A program made the position numbers and the translations under genes. This document shows, in pieces, positions 8,529-18,567 of a stretch of 64,000 bases of DNA; position 1 is the stretch's first letter; every line of letters begins with the position of its first letter. The notes below the pieces were generated by a model, which did not search any database, was not told the DNA's origin, and saw nothing but the letters and a program-made list of their open reading frames with translations. Origin of the DNA: Ruegeria sp. HKCCA6707 (lineage in GTDB: Bacteria > Pseudomonadota > Alphaproteobacteria > Rhodobacterales > Rhodobacteraceae); assembly GCF_013033515.1 (NCBI RefSeq), contig NZ_WQEG01000001.1, forward strand, positions 1,144,849 to 1,208,848, in the 5' to 3' direction.

Positions 8529-9790
8529 ACGGCCTTTGACGCTTTGGGATCCACGATCCAGAAACAGGCAAAAGAGGCCCACAGGCTGACAAGTACGATA
8601 AACACGATCGCCAGCGCGACTTCATTCGTATGCGCAACTGCAGCCAAAGCCGCCGACAGCACCACTCCGACCAGTCGGCATATGCTTTTGACGGCCGCTG
8701 CACCTTGGATTCGCTGGTCCTTGGGGGCGACGTCCAAGAAGTACAGTTTTCGTGCGCTGCCGACCCCAGTCACCGCGACCGAGACGACGAATAACGCAAC
8801 CGCATGCAGATGAACTTGGTGGTCTATGTGCAAGTAGTGAAAAGCCAATAGGACTATTCCCGTGACAGCGACCATGAGTGTCCCTGTCACCATAACCGCC
8901 CGGTGCGACTTGAGGTTGATGAACTGCCACAAAGGCGCAGATACCAAATAACCTGATGCAGACGATACGATCATGGCTGTCAGACCTTTGGCCGATGTGT
9001 GATGCGCTTCGGCGGCGATCAGAGCGAAGAACGGAACCGAAAGCGTGACCGCAACCAGTGGCAGGCGCATTACCATGTACCGGCGGAACCAAGGGTACTC
9101 GAACATCCCCACGATACCTCCAACAACCTGCCGCAGTGTTCGGCGCGATTTTGGGGCCGCGTTTTCTTTATCCTGATCCACAGCCCTTTCCGCCATCGCC
9201 AGAATGCAAAGCGCAGACAGCGAAAAGAATGCGATGGATACGGCGATGACCGTCGAATGGCGCGAGAATGGCGGGTTGTCTTTGGTGATTTGGTGGACCA
9301 GCAAAGCGATCCCGATCGCCCCCAACCCGCCAACTCCAAGCTGCAGGTAGTTCACGACCATACGGGCCTTGGAGCTCAGGTGATCGCCCATGACATCCGA
9401 AAACATCAGTGCCTGCCCTTCTTCGATCAGCCCAATCAGGAAAAAGGCGGCGACAAAGGCAACAGCCGTTAGCGGAACATGCCCGACGGATGCAATCAGA
9501 ATGGCCATGAACAAACAGCAGCCGATTGCAATTTCAGTCAGCGCAATACCACGCTTCTTTCGTCTCTGCGCCGCGATGGGCTGCGCAAGAAACACGTCCG
9601 AGATCATGCTGCCGACCATGCGCACGGACACAAGCGCGCCTGCCAGGAACATTGGAACTTCAAGAGACACGGCAAGAAACGGCAGAACAACCGACGGGCT
9701 GCCCAGTGTCCACGCCACCTGAGACAGAATGCTTTGCCCGGCCAGAACCGGCAGGTTGCGTCGCTTGAGATCTTGTTGTTCGTCTGCCAT
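8525..9790 (-). CDS. MFS transporter
   Basis: A 421-residue protein with about twelve hydrophobic helices, split by a charged central loop (residues about 205-225, AERAVDQDKENAAPKSRR). It begins with a polar 14-residue tail, then the first helix. The fold is the major facilitator superfamily, but the usual drug-transporter loop motif is weak and I cannot assign a substrate. The 3' end overlaps lysG by four bases in convergent orientation. The yebC terminator lies just upstream of the start. Confidence 0.75.
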   Translation of the reverse strand: MADEQQDLKRRNLPVLAGQSILSQVAWTLGSPSVVLPFLAVSLEVPMFLAGALVSVRMVGSMISDVFLAQPIAAQRRKKRGIALTEIAIGCCLFMAILIASVGHVPLTAVAFVAAFFLIGLIEEGQALMFSDVMGDHLSSKARMVVNYLQLGVGGLGAIGIALLVHQITKDNPPFSRHSTVIAVSIAFFSLSALCILAMAERAVDQDKENAAPKSRRTLRQVVGGIVGMFEYPWFRRYMVMRLPLVAVTLSVPFFALIAAEAHHTSAKGLTAMIVSSASGYLVSAPLWQFINLKSHRAVMVTGTLMVAVTGIVLLAFHYLHIDHQVHLHAVALFVVSVAVTGVGSARKLYFLDVAPKDQRIQGAAAVKSICRLVGVVLSAALAAVAHTNEVALAIVFIVLVSLWASFACFWIVDPKASKAV

Positions 9791-9833
9791 GCACCTGAAC
9801 TCTAAGCGCGCGGGCGAAAGCGGTGCAAATGAA

Positions 9834-9858
9834 AAACCCGGCTCAACAGGCCGGGTTT
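9834..9858 (-). terminator. Rho-independent terminator of yebC
   Basis: Arms AAACCCGGC (9834-9842) and GCCGGGTTT (9850-9858) form a 9-bp stem with a 7-base loop. On the minus strand it is followed by a run of T, and it lies 26 bases after the yebC stop. Confidence 0.85.
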
Positions 9859-9883
9859 GAACAATAATTCTGTCGGACGTGGC

Positions 9884-10624
9884 TCAGAGCTGTGCCATCA
9901 CCTCGTCGGTGGCCTCGAAGTTTGTGGTTACGCGCTGCACATCGTCATCGTCTTCCAGCGCGTCCACCAGCTTCATCAGCTTTTGCATATCTTCCAGACC
10001 CAGCTCGGTCGTGGTCGTAGGCTTCCAAATCAACTTGGTGGACTCAGACTCGCCCAGCGCAGACTCGAGCGCATTCGATACATCATTCAGATCAGTATCC
10101 GCGCACCAGATGATGTGGCCGTCTTCCGAGCTTTCGACATCTTCGGCACCAGCCTCGATGGCCGCTTCAAAGATGGTATCGGCATCCCCCGCCGTGGCCG
10201 GATATACCACCTCGCCCTTGCGGTCGAACATGAAGCCAACCGAACCGGTTTCACCCAGATTGCCGCCATTTTTTGAAAAGGTCGAACGCACGGTCGAGGC
10301 GGTGCGGTTGCGGTTGTCGGTCATTGTCTCGACGATGACCGCGACGCCATTGGGGCCGTAGCCCTCATAGCGGATTTCTTCGTAATCATCGCCTTCGCCC
10401 GCAACCGACTTCTTGATCGCGCGGTCGATCACATCCTTGGGGACAGAATTGGACTTGGCCTCTTTCACCGCAAGACGCAGGCGCGGGTTCTTGTCGGGAT
10501 CGGGGTCGCCCATCTTGGCGGCGACGGTGATCTCTTTCGACAGTTTGGAAAACAGCTTGGACCGCGCGGCGTCCTGACGTCCCTTGCGGTGCTGGATATT
10601 GGCCCATTTGGAATGGCCTGCCAT
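9884..10624 (-). CDS. YebC/PmpR family protein
   Basis: A 246-residue member of the universal YebC family, starting with the diagnostic [20 protein letters not shown]. Residues [17 protein letters not shown] and the block [15 protein letters not shown] are also family hallmarks. Members were long called transcriptional regulators, and recent work assigns a role in helping ribosomes through difficult (for example proline-rich) sequences. Normal length, single gene, with its own terminator. Confidence 0.95.
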   Translation of the reverse strand: MAGHSKWANIQHRKGRQDAARSKLFSKLSKEITVAAKMGDPDPDKNPRLRLAVKEAKSNSVPKDVIDRAIKKSVAGEGDDYEEIRYEGYGPNGVAVIVETMTDNRNRTASTVRSTFSKNGGNLGETGSVGFMFDRKGEVVYPATAGDADTIFEAAIEAGAEDVESSEDGHIIWCADTDLNDVSNALESALGESESTKLIWKPTTTTELGLEDMQKLMKLVDALEDDDDVQRVTTNFEATDEVMAQL

Positions 10625-10734
10625 GGTGCGTCCTCGTCATCGTGATTGCGTATTCGGCGCTCATATAGACGTTTGCGGGGGGCAGGATCAAGAGAGCGGC
10701 TTGCGAGACGTCCCCTTGCGGGTATGGTAGCGCC

Positions 10735-12507
10735 ATGACGACAGATCAAATCATTCTTTTCGCCCTTTTCATCACTGTTTTTGGAATGTTGCTTTGGGGT
10801 CGCTTCCGGTATGACCTTGTGGCTTTTGCGGCGCTTATGATCGGCGTTGTTCTGGGCGTTGTGCCCGTCGACAACGCCTTTGCCGGATTTGGTCATCCTG
10901 CCACAATCATTGTCGCTTTGGTTCTGGTAGTCTCTGCCGGCCTGGTCCGGTCGGGCGCGGTGTTCTTGATCACGCGCAGTCTGGTGGATGCCTCGCGCGG
11001 CTTGGGTGCCCATATCGCGCTGATGGGCGGGATCGGTGCGGTGCTGTCGGCCTTCATGAACAACGTGGCTGCGCTGGCGCTGCTGATGCCCGTCGACATT
11101 CAGACCGCACGCAAAGCGGGGCGTTCCGTAGGCCTGACGCTGATGCCCCTGAGTTTCGCCACGATTTTGGGTGGTATGGCCACGTTGATCGGAACCCCAC
11201 CGAACATCATCATCGCCTCGATCCGGCAGGAAACGCTGGGCGAGCCCTTCAAGATGTTCGACTTCGCGCCTGTCGGTGGCTTGGCGGCCATCGCAGGGCT
11301 GGCCTTTGTGGCATTGATCGGCTGGCGGTTGATCCCCAACCGAGGGCCGCAAAAAGAAACCTCCGAAGCGTTGGCGGAATATATCGCCGAGCTTACGATA
11401 CCCGCCGAGTCCGCCCATATCGGCAAGCGCGTCAGCGAGCTTTACGAAGCTGCTGAAAAATCGGATGTGGCCATTATCGGCCTGATCCGTGATGGCAAGC
11501 GGCGATATGGGCGCTCGGCCCATGCGACGTTGAAAGAGGGCGACGCGCTGGTGTTGGAAGCCCGCCCCGAAGCGCTGGATGAGTTCCGCGCAGCCCTGAA
11601 TCTCGATTTCTCGGACACGCGGCGCCAGGAGGTGCTCACGGCCGAGGGCGACGGGGTTGAAGTAATCGAAGTCGTCGCCACTGAAAACGCCCGCATCACC
11701 GGGCGCACTGCGCAGGGGCTGGGGCTGGCCTGGCGGCAAAGCACGGTGTTGATGGGGATATCGCGTCAGGGGCGCCAGATCACCGAACAGGTCCGCAAGA
11801 CCGAGGTTGAGGCGGGCGATATCTTGCTATTGCTCTGCCCCCGAGATCGCGGCACGGATGTGACCGAATGGCTGGGATGCCTGCCCTTGGCGACGCGTGG
11901 CCTGAACGTAACCGCCAATGACAAAGCAGGGCTGGCCATCGGGCTGTTTGCTGCGGCAGTTCTGGCCGCCAGTATCGGGTTGATTTACCTACCCATTGCA
12001 TTGGGATTGGTGGTCATTGCCTATGTTCTGACCAAGATCATGCCAATCGCCGATATCTACAACCATATCGAATGGCCGGTGGTGGTACTGCTGGGCTCGA
12101 TGATACCGCTGGGCAGCGCGCTTGAGACCTCGGGAGGGACCGAGTTGATCGCAAACGCGCTGATCCAGATCACAAACGGCCTGCCCGCCTGGGCCATTCT
12201 GACCGTTCTGATGGTGGTGACGATGACGCTTTCGGATTTGTTGAACAACACGGCCACGGCCATCGTCGCGGCCCCGGTCGGTATCCAGATGGCGCAAACG
12301 CTGGGTGTCTCGCCCGACCCGTTCCTGATGACTGTCGCTGTGGCGGCCTCAGCCGCGTTTCTTACTCCGATCGGGCACAAGAACAATACCTTGGTTCTGG
12401 GGCCCGGCGGGTATCATTTCGGCGACTACTGGCGCATGGGCCTACCGCTTGAGATCCTGATCATCGCCGTCTCAGTCCCCGCCATCCTTGTGTTTTGGCC
12501 GCTGTGA
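10735..12507 (+). CDS. SLC13-family permease with two RCK_C (TrkA-C) domains
   Basis: A 590-residue inner-membrane transporter. About five N-terminal helices (1-190) include the SLC13 motif FMNNVAALALLMP and GTPPNIIIASIRQE. A soluble insert (about 200-380) holds two TrkA-C/RCK_C modules, each with a recognisable LKEGDALVLEA or VEAGDILLLLC core. A second membrane half follows, with the matching SDLLNNTATAIVAAP motif. Such proteins carry sulfate, dicarboxylates or other anions, and which one is not evident. A second permease of the same architecture lies at 16705-18483. Confidence 0.87.
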   Translation: MTTDQIILFALFITVFGMLLWGRFRYDLVAFAALMIGVVLGVVPVDNAFAGFGHPATIIVALVLVVSAGLVRSGAVFLITRSLVDASRGLGAHIALMGGIGAVLSAFMNNVAALALLMPVDIQTARKAGRSVGLTLMPLSFATILGGMATLIGTPPNIIIASIRQETLGEPFKMFDFAPVGGLAAIAGLAFVALIGWRLIPNRGPQKETSEALAEYIAELTIPAESAHIGKRVSELYEAAEKSDVAIIGLIRDGKRRYGRSAHATLKEGDALVLEARPEALDEFRAALNLDFSDTRRQEVLTAEGDGVEVIEVVATENARITGRTAQGLGLAWRQSTVLMGISRQGRQITEQVRKTEVEAGDILLLLCPRDRGTDVTEWLGCLPLATRGLNVTANDKAGLAIGLFAAAVLAASIGLIYLPIALGLVVIAYVLTKIMPIADIYNHIEWPVVVLLGSMIPLGSALETSGGTELIANALIQITNGLPAWAILTVLMVVTMTLSDLLNNTATAIVAAPVGIQMAQTLGVSPDPFLMTVAVAASAAFLTPIGHKNNTLVLGPGGYHFGDYWRMGLPLEILIIAVSVPAILVFWPL

Positions 12508-12523
12508 CAAGTATGAGCCAAAC

Positions 12524-13258
12524 ATGAAAAAATTCCTGATCCTGCAATTGCGCCCGGAAACCGATGCGTCTGATGCCGAGTTTGCGTCGATCCTGAACCG
12601 CGCGGGTCTGGACGCCAAGCGCGCCCATCGCATTCGGCTGGACCGTGAAGACTTGCCCGCCGGGCTGGACGTGACGGATTATGCCGGTGTGATCGTTGGG
12701 GGCGGGCCAGGCTGCGTCAGCGACGACCCGGCCAGTAAATCTGCGTTGGATGCCAAGATCGAAGGGGCGATCATGGGGTTGATGCCTCAGATCACGGTGC
12801 AGGATCACCCGTATATGGGATGTTGTTATGGTCTGGGCATTCTCGCCGCGCATCTAGGTGGTGACGTTAGTAAACGTCAATATGGCGAGCCGGTGGGCCC
12901 CTCTGAATGCCGACTGACGGAACACGGGGCCCAAGACCCGCTGACCGCCGGTTTACACTCAAGTTTCGAGGCCTTTGTCGGCCACAAAGAGGCGGTGCAA
13001 GCCCTGCCCGATGGCTGCGTGCATCTGGTCGCGTCCGACCCCTGCCCGTTTCAGATGATCCGTTGGGGGCAAAACGTCTATGCCACTCAGTTTCACCCCG
13101 AAGCCGATGCTGCCGATTTCGAACACCGCATCAATATCTACAAAAATTACGGCTATTTCCCTCCTGAAGATGCGCAAAAGCTGATCGACCTTTGCCATTC
13201 AGCGACCGTCACCCAGCCCGGCGAAATCCTGCGCCGTTTCGTGCAACGCTACGGCTGA
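12524..13258 (+). CDS. Class I glutamine amidotransferase domain protein
   Basis: A 244-residue stand-alone GATase1 protein, similar in style to proteins annotated as GMP-synthase-like amidotransferases. The nucleophile is C101 in MGCCYGLG, and QFHPEAD supplies the catalytic His and Glu. VIVGGGPGCVSDDPAS forms the oxyanion region. A longer reading would begin at 12488 inside the upstream permease gene, and the ATG at 12524 begins with a proper first strand (MKKFLILQL). It lies 16 bases after the permease stop, so it may be co-transcribed. The substrate is unknown. Confidence 0.85.
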   Translation: MKKFLILQLRPETDASDAEFASILNRAGLDAKRAHRIRLDREDLPAGLDVTDYAGVIVGGGPGCVSDDPASKSALDAKIEGAIMGLMPQITVQDHPYMGCCYGLGILAAHLGGDVSKRQYGEPVGPSECRLTEHGAQDPLTAGLHSSFEAFVGHKEAVQALPDGCVHLVASDPCPFQMIRWGQNVYATQFHPEADAADFEHRINIYKNYGYFPPEDAQKLIDLCHSATVTQPGEILRRFVQRYG

Positions 13259-13331
13259 CCTAACGGCGCTGTTGCCTGAGCCTTCCCCCCTCGCATAGGC
13301 TGACCTGACGTGGCTTTGGGAGGAGTGGGAC

Positions 13332-14189
13332 GTGGACTTGTTGATTGGCGTGGGCCTGCCCCTGTCTCTGGCGATCATCATGCTGTCTTTGGGGATCGGG
13401 CTTGAGGTCGCCGATTTTCGCCGCGTTCTGCAGCGAGGTCATGCTTTTGCCATTGGCGCGGTGTGTCAGGTTCTGCTGTTGCCGATTGCGGCGTTCATCA
13501 CTGTCACGCTGTTCGCATTGCCGCCCGAGATCGCGGTTGGCTTTATGATCCTCAGCCTGTGTCCGGGCGGCGTGACAAGCAACATTCTGTCAAAGCTGGC
13601 GAAGGCTGATGTGGCGCTGTCCGTTAGCCTGACGGCGGTGATCAGCCTGTTGTCGATCCTGACCGTGCCTATTCTGGCGGCATGGTCGATCAACCATTTC
13701 ATGGGGTCTGACGCGCCTGAGGTCTCGATCACCGGTTTGGCGGTCGCCATGTTCCTGATCACAACGCTGCCCGTCGCCATCGGGGTCAGCCTGCGCCACT
13801 TCGCGCGCAGCTTTGCTGACCGGGTTGATGCCCCTTTGTCAAAAGCGGCAACGGTTCTGTTTGTGCTGATCGTGATCGCTGCGCTGGCCGGGAACTGGCA
13901 GCTTTTCGTTGAAAACCTGGGCATAATGGGCGCAGGGTTAATCACCCTGAACATCGCGCTTTTGCTGATCGGGCTTGGATTGGCACGTGCCGCAAAACTG
14001 TCGTGGACCGAGAGTAAAACAATCTCGATCGAAACGGGGATTCAAAACTCGACGCTGGGCATAACACTGGCCGCGCTGATAACGGGCACCGAAAGCGGGT
14101 TCAGCCCGCTGGCGCTGCCCTCGGCGGTCTACGGGATAACCATGTATGTGGTCGTGTTGCCTTTCCTTGCCTGGTTCCGCAATCGCTGA
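13332..14189 (+). CDS. Bile acid:sodium symporter (BASS) family transporter
   Basis: A 285-residue inner-membrane protein with about nine or ten helices. The motif LSLCPGGVTSNILSKLAK and the later ETGIQNSTLGITLA are the two crossing-helix signatures of the BASS family. The start is GTG at 13332, supported by a strong GGGAGGAG ribosome site about six bases upstream. Marine members may import organic acids or other anions with sodium. It is followed after 11 bases by a flavoprotein dehydrogenase, and the pair may form a transport and catabolic unit. Confidence 0.9.
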   Translation: MDLLIGVGLPLSLAIIMLSLGIGLEVADFRRVLQRGHAFAIGAVCQVLLLPIAAFITVTLFALPPEIAVGFMILSLCPGGVTSNILSKLAKADVALSVSLTAVISLLSILTVPILAAWSINHFMGSDAPEVSITGLAVAMFLITTLPVAIGVSLRHFARSFADRVDAPLSKAATVLFVLIVIAALAGNWQLFVENLGIMGAGLITLNIALLLIGLGLARAAKLSWTESKTISIETGIQNSTLGITLAALITGTESGFSPLALPSAVYGITMYVVVLPFLAWFRNR

Positions 14190-14200
14190 AAGGACACGCG

Positions 14201-15862
14201 ATGACCAATAACTCTGCAGATGCGATTGTCGTTGGTGCTGGACTGGCCGGGCTGGCTGCCGCTGCCGAGCTTGGGGATCGCGGCAAGTCGGTGATTATCG
14301 TCGATCAAGAGCCGGAACACTTTCTGGGTGGTCAGGCGTTCTGGAGCCTGGGCGGCCTGTTCATGGTAAACACGCCCGAACAACGCCGCATGGGTATTCG
14401 CGACAGCCAGGATCTGGCTTTGCGTGACTGGATGGGCAGTGCACAGTTTGATCGCGACGAAGACGCATGGCCACGCAAATGGGCCGAGGCCTTCGTCGAG
14501 TTTGCCTCGGGCGAAATGCGCCCCTGGCTGCACCAGATGGGCCTGCGCTGGTTCCCAGTTGTGGGTTGGGCTGAACGGGGTGGATCCTATGCCAACGGTC
14601 ACGGAAACTCGGTGCCCCGGTTTCACATCACATGGGGCACGGGTCCGGGTGTTCTGGAACATTTCATCCGCCGCGTGCGTGAACATGTCAGTGCCGGGCT
14701 GATCCAACTGCGGTTTCGTCATCAGGTCAGCCACATCATAATGCAAAACGGTGCGGCCAAAGGCGTCTCGGGCGAGGTTCTGGCGGACGATACCGCCCCG
14801 CAGGGTGCCAAGACCAACCGCGATGAGACCGGCGAGTTCGAGGTTTATGCACCCTCAGTCATCGTGACCTCTGGCGGTATTGGCGGCAATTTCGAGATGG
14901 TGCGCAAGAACTGGCCGCGCGAGCGGCTTGGCGCACCGCCCAAGGATATGGTCGCGGGAGTTCCGTTCCATGTGGATGGTCGGATGATCCCGATCTCGGA
15001 AAAGGCGGGCGGGCATGTGATCAATGGCGACCGCATGTGGCATTACACCGAAGGTGTGCGCAATTGGGATCCGATCTGGCCTTCGCATGGCATACGCGTT
15101 TTGCCCGGCCCAAGCTCCATGTGGTTCGATGCACGCGGCAACCGGCTGCTACCGCCCTGCCTGCCCGGCTTTGACACGTTGGGAACGTTGCGCGAGATTC
15201 TGAAAACAGGCTACGAATACAGCTGGTTCGTTCTGACACAGAAGGTGATCAAGAAGGAATTCGCCTTGTCCGGGTCAGAGCAGAACCCCGACTTCACCTC
15301 GGGCAGTTGGAAAGAAGTGATCCGCCAGCGCATCCTGTCCGGGTCCAAAGCAACGGCCCCGGTTGAGGCGTTCAAGGAAAAGGGCGAAGATTTCGTTGTG
15401 GCGAATACACTGACCGAGTTGGTCAATGGAATGAACCACCTTGGGGGCGGCCTGATCGATGAAGCCCATCTGCGAGCGCAGATCGAAGCCCGGGATTCTC
15501 AGGTCGACAACCCGTTCTCGAAAGATGCGCAGATGATGGCCATTTTGGCTGCGCGAAACTATCGCGGTGACCGGCTGATCCGTACGGCCAAACCCCATAG
15601 GTTCCTGGATCCGGCCAACGGCCCGTTGATCGCAGTGAAACTGCATATCCTGACCCGCAAGACCCTGGGCGGTTTGCAAACCAATCTGGACAGTCAGATG
15701 ATCGGTGCTGATGGGCAGGTTGTTCCCGGCCTGTTTGCGGCGGGTGAGGTCGCAGGCTTTGGCGGCGGCGGATACCATGGGTATAACGCGCTGGAAGGCA
15801 CGTTTTTGGGCGGTTGTATCTTCTCGGGTCGCAACGCGGGCCGGTCGCGCGCCATTGCGTAA
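14201..15862 (+). CDS. FAD-binding dehydrogenase (fumarate reductase/ketosteroid dehydrogenase-like)
   Basis: A 553-residue flavoprotein. The FAD-binding GAGLAGLAAAAEL is at about 12-24 and the C-terminal FAD closing motif GLFAAGEVAGFGGGGYHG is near 509-526. The middle carries the GGIGGNFEMVRKNWP segment of a protein group annotated only as FAD-binding dehydrogenase. Substrate and reaction are unknown, and dehydrogenation of a carbon-carbon bond is the family expectation. It directly follows the BASS transporter. No signal peptide is visible, so it is cytosolic. Confidence 0.88.
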   Translation: MTNNSADAIVVGAGLAGLAAAAELGDRGKSVIIVDQEPEHFLGGQAFWSLGGLFMVNTPEQRRMGIRDSQDLALRDWMGSAQFDRDEDAWPRKWAEAFVEFASGEMRPWLHQMGLRWFPVVGWAERGGSYANGHGNSVPRFHITWGTGPGVLEHFIRRVREHVSAGLIQLRFRHQVSHIIMQNGAAKGVSGEVLADDTAPQGAKTNRDETGEFEVYAPSVIVTSGGIGGNFEMVRKNWPRERLGAPPKDMVAGVPFHVDGRMIPISEKAGGHVINGDRMWHYTEGVRNWDPIWPSHGIRVLPGPSSMWFDARGNRLLPPCLPGFDTLGTLREILKTGYEYSWFVLTQKVIKKEFALSGSEQNPDFTSGSWKEVIRQRILSGSKATAPVEAFKEKGEDFVVANTLTELVNGMNHLGGGLIDEAHLRAQIEARDSQVDNPFSKDAQMMAILAARNYRGDRLIRTAKPHRFLDPANGPLIAVKLHILTRKTLGGLQTNLDSQMIGADGQVVPGLFAAGEVAGFGGGGYHGYNALEGTFLGGCIFSGRNAGRSRAIA

Positions 15863-15867
15863 GCGGG

Positions 15868-16605
15868 CTATGGGATGCGGACGAAATTGAGCACGGGTGC
15901 ACCGCTGCGGTCCAGCATCACAAGGCTGTCCCCGGCTTGCGCGTAGGTCGCGACCTTTTGCAGGGTGACAAAGAACTGCCGTTCGACCTCTTCCAGTTCG
16001 GGTAGGCACGCCATCAAAGTGGCGGCAAGGTTGTCCGGGAACGTGATGTTTTGCCCGGAAATCTCAGCCTGGCCGGTAAAGCGATTGCAGCCGCCAGTGC
16101 CGCCGAATTGTCCATCCGTGTCAAACATAAGTTCGGGGTGCCTGTCAGTTTCAAGCGCAACGCCGTCGATCCCGATCAGTGACCATTTCGTATTGTCGAG
16201 CGATGCCACCTCTTGTCCCTGCACTTGCACCAGCATCAGGTCGGCGACGGTTCCATTGTCGTTCGTCAGCACCGGATAGACCGTATCTGTTGTAAACAAC
16301 AACTGGTCGCCGACAAAGATCGAGCCTCGAACCGCATAGCTGTGGTTTTCTTTGATAAGGGCGTCATCAAAGCTGAGTTCATATTGTACCGGTACTCCGG
16401 TCAGAGCATAACGCTTGGCCGACAGGGTAACTGACGGCGCATCCGCCCGAGAGATGTCCTGCAACTCGACATAAAGCGTGGCATCCGGGGGTGTGGCGAT
16501 GCGTTCACGATAGGATGCCGAACCTTCGATTGTTCCGGCAAAAGCAGAACCCGCCAAAGCCGCAAAAACTGCTGTGCTTGTCGCTTGCGCTAGGGGACGT
16601 TTCAT
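15868..16605 (-). CDS. Exported protein with YbaY-like and META (HslJ) domains
   Basis: A 245-residue protein. An N-terminal signal peptide (AVFAALAGSAFAG, cleavage after AFA) is followed by a YscW/YbaY-type beta domain (about 25-125, with SASYRERIATPPDATLYVEL). A META/HslJ domain then covers about 135-245 (TKWSLIGIDGV, GGTGGCNRFTG, LMACLPELEEVE). This two-domain arrangement is common in periplasmic or envelope proteins of unknown role. The ATG at 16605 (MKRPLAQATST) is chosen over 16632 because it gives a normal signal peptide. Confidence 0.85.
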   Translation of the reverse strand: MKRPLAQATSTAVFAALAGSAFAGTIEGSASYRERIATPPDATLYVELQDISRADAPSVTLSAKRYALTGVPVQYELSFDDALIKENHSYAVRGSIFVGDQLLFTTDTVYPVLTNDNGTVADLMLVQVQGQEVASLDNTKWSLIGIDGVALETDRHPELMFDTDGQFGGTGGCNRFTGQAEISGQNITFPDNLAATLMACLPELEEVERQFFVTLQKVATYAQAGDSLVMLDRSGAPVLNFVRIP

Positions 16606-16704
16606 CTTTGGACCCTTCAGTTGCCGATACATATGGCAAACAGATTGTGATGATATGAAGAACTACAACCCCCGGATGCGAAAATCGGCAATTCCGCGCC
16701 GGTT

Positions 16705-18483
16705 TCAAAGCGGCCAGATCAGCGGGATCAAAAGCGAGGCCAGCAACCCAACGGTCAGATTCAGCGGCACACCGACCTTGAGAAAGTCGGTGAACCGATA
16801 CCCGCCGGGGCCATAAACCATCATGTTGGTTTGATACCCAATGGGCGTTGCGAACGAAGCGGACGCAGCCACCATGACTGCGATGACCAGCGGCCTGGGG
16901 TCGATTCCAACGGCCTGCGCCAGCCCGATCGCAATGGGTGTGACAACAACGGCCACAGCGTTGTTCGACACAAGCTCGGTCAGGACCGAGGTCAGCAGGT
17001 AAACCGCCCAAACAATCAGGAACGGGGGCAACATACCCAAACCCGGCGCCACTGCCTCGACGATCAACGAGACCGCACCCGAGGCGTCCAGCGCGGCCCC
17101 GATGGCCAGCATGGCAAAGATCAGCGCCAACAGCCGCCCTTCGACAAAGGAAAACGCCTCATCCGCGTCGATGCACCGGGTCAGAAGAACCACTGCGACG
17201 GCTAGGATCGAAAGCAACAGGATCGGTGCCACTCCAATAGCCGCCAAAACCACGATCCCGGTCAGGGCAGCGATTGCAATCGGAGCATGGCTGCGCCGGA
17301 ACGCACGGGCCGATGGTTGCGAGACGTCAACCATATCCATATCCGCTGCCAACCTCTGGATATCAGCAGGCGCACCTTCCAAAAGCAGCGTGTCACCTAC
17401 CCGAACCACCAGCTCATCCAACTGACGACCGATATTCTGGTTTCTGCGATGCACAGCCAAAGTGTAAACACCGTAGCGACGCCGCAAACGCAGGGCCCCC
17501 AAGGTCCGCCCGACCATGCGGCAACCCGGTGTGATCAGAACTTCGACTGTCTTGGTTTCGACCGCTGACACCTGATCGACACGTTTCAGTTCGCGGTTGC
17601 TCTGCAGGCTCAGCAACTCGGTCATTGCGGTGCGCAAGACCACGCGGTCGCCAACCTCAAGGGTCACACCCTTGAGATTGCGCCGCAGTGACGCGTCACC
17701 CCGGATCACATCGATCAGACGCACGCCGGGACGTTTGAACAACTGCACACCGCTTACTTCGCGGCCAATCAGGTTGCTGTCGGGGGGGATGACGGCTTCG
17801 GTAAAGAACTTCATCTTGGAGCGGTCGCTCAGCATCGTCGCCATACTGTCACGATCCGGCAGCAGGCGAGGAGCGACAAAACGCAGATAGAACATGCCAT
17901 AAATCACCAGTGCGATTCCAAGTGGTGTGACCTCAAAGATCGAAAACGCCGTCAGGCCCTGTGCCCGCGCCACTCCGTCGACCAACAGGTTTGTCGACGT
18001 TCCGATCAAGGTCAGCGTGCCGCCCAGAATGGCCGCATAGCTGAGCGGTATCAAAAGCTTGGACGCAGACACACCAAGAGTCCGTGCGATCTGAACGAAC
18101 ACAGGGATCATCACGACGACCACGGGTGTGTTGGACACCACGGCTGAGGCCAAGACCACAAAGCTCATCAACAGGGCTATGGCCAGTTTCGGGTTCACCT
18201 GCGCCTGTTTCTGCGCAACCGAGGTAAACGCATCCAACGCACCGGTGCGCACCAAAGCGCCCATGATGATAAACATCGCCCCGATGGTCCAAGGCGCGGG
18301 GTTTGACAATACTTGCAAAGCATCCTGATAGGGCAAAATCCCTGTCACGAGCATCAGCGCGACACCTCCGATGGCAACGACCTCGGTGGGATAGACCTCG
18401 CGGAGGAACATGATGAACATGCCCGCGACAACGACCAGCGCCAGAATTGCGCTGCCTGTCTCTGTCAGTTGAAGGAATTGCAT
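16705..18483 (-). CDS. SLC13-family permease with two RCK_C domains (second copy)
   Basis: A 592-residue inner-membrane transporter with the same layout as 10735-12507. The N-terminal half has VVSNTPVVVVMIPVF and GTSTNLLVDGVARAQG motifs. Two RCK_C modules lie at about 205-375 (LEVGDRVVLRT and VRVGDTLLLEG). The second membrane half contains ELVSNNAVAVVVTPIAIG. The two permeases differ clearly in sequence, so they are old paralogues and not a recent duplication. The substrate may be sulfate or a dicarboxylate. Confidence 0.87.
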   Translation of the reverse strand: MQFLQLTETGSAILALVVVAGMFIMFLREVYPTEVVAIGGVALMLVTGILPYQDALQVLSNPAPWTIGAMFIIMGALVRTGALDAFTSVAQKQAQVNPKLAIALLMSFVVLASAVVSNTPVVVVMIPVFVQIARTLGVSASKLLIPLSYAAILGGTLTLIGTSTNLLVDGVARAQGLTAFSIFEVTPLGIALVIYGMFYLRFVAPRLLPDRDSMATMLSDRSKMKFFTEAVIPPDSNLIGREVSGVQLFKRPGVRLIDVIRGDASLRRNLKGVTLEVGDRVVLRTAMTELLSLQSNRELKRVDQVSAVETKTVEVLITPGCRMVGRTLGALRLRRRYGVYTLAVHRRNQNIGRQLDELVVRVGDTLLLEGAPADIQRLAADMDMVDVSQPSARAFRRSHAPIAIAALTGIVVLAAIGVAPILLLSILAVAVVLLTRCIDADEAFSFVEGRLLALIFAMLAIGAALDASGAVSLIVEAVAPGLGMLPPFLIVWAVYLLTSVLTELVSNNAVAVVVTPIAIGLAQAVGIDPRPLVIAVMVAASASFATPIGYQTNMMVYGPGGYRFTDFLKVGVPLNLTVGLLASLLIPLIWPL

Positions 18484-18567
18484 TCTTGGTTTTCAGTCCA
18501 AACCCGGGCCTACGTGCCTGCCCAATAGTGTCCTGCATTGCAGATGTCAGAGCAAGCCCTGCGTGAT

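Noticed and set aside
10465..11739. A 424-codon minus-strand ORF
   Set aside because: Runs opposite to the SLC13 permease and across the yebC start, and is rich in Gln/His/Arg, a typical artefact of high-GC antisense frames.
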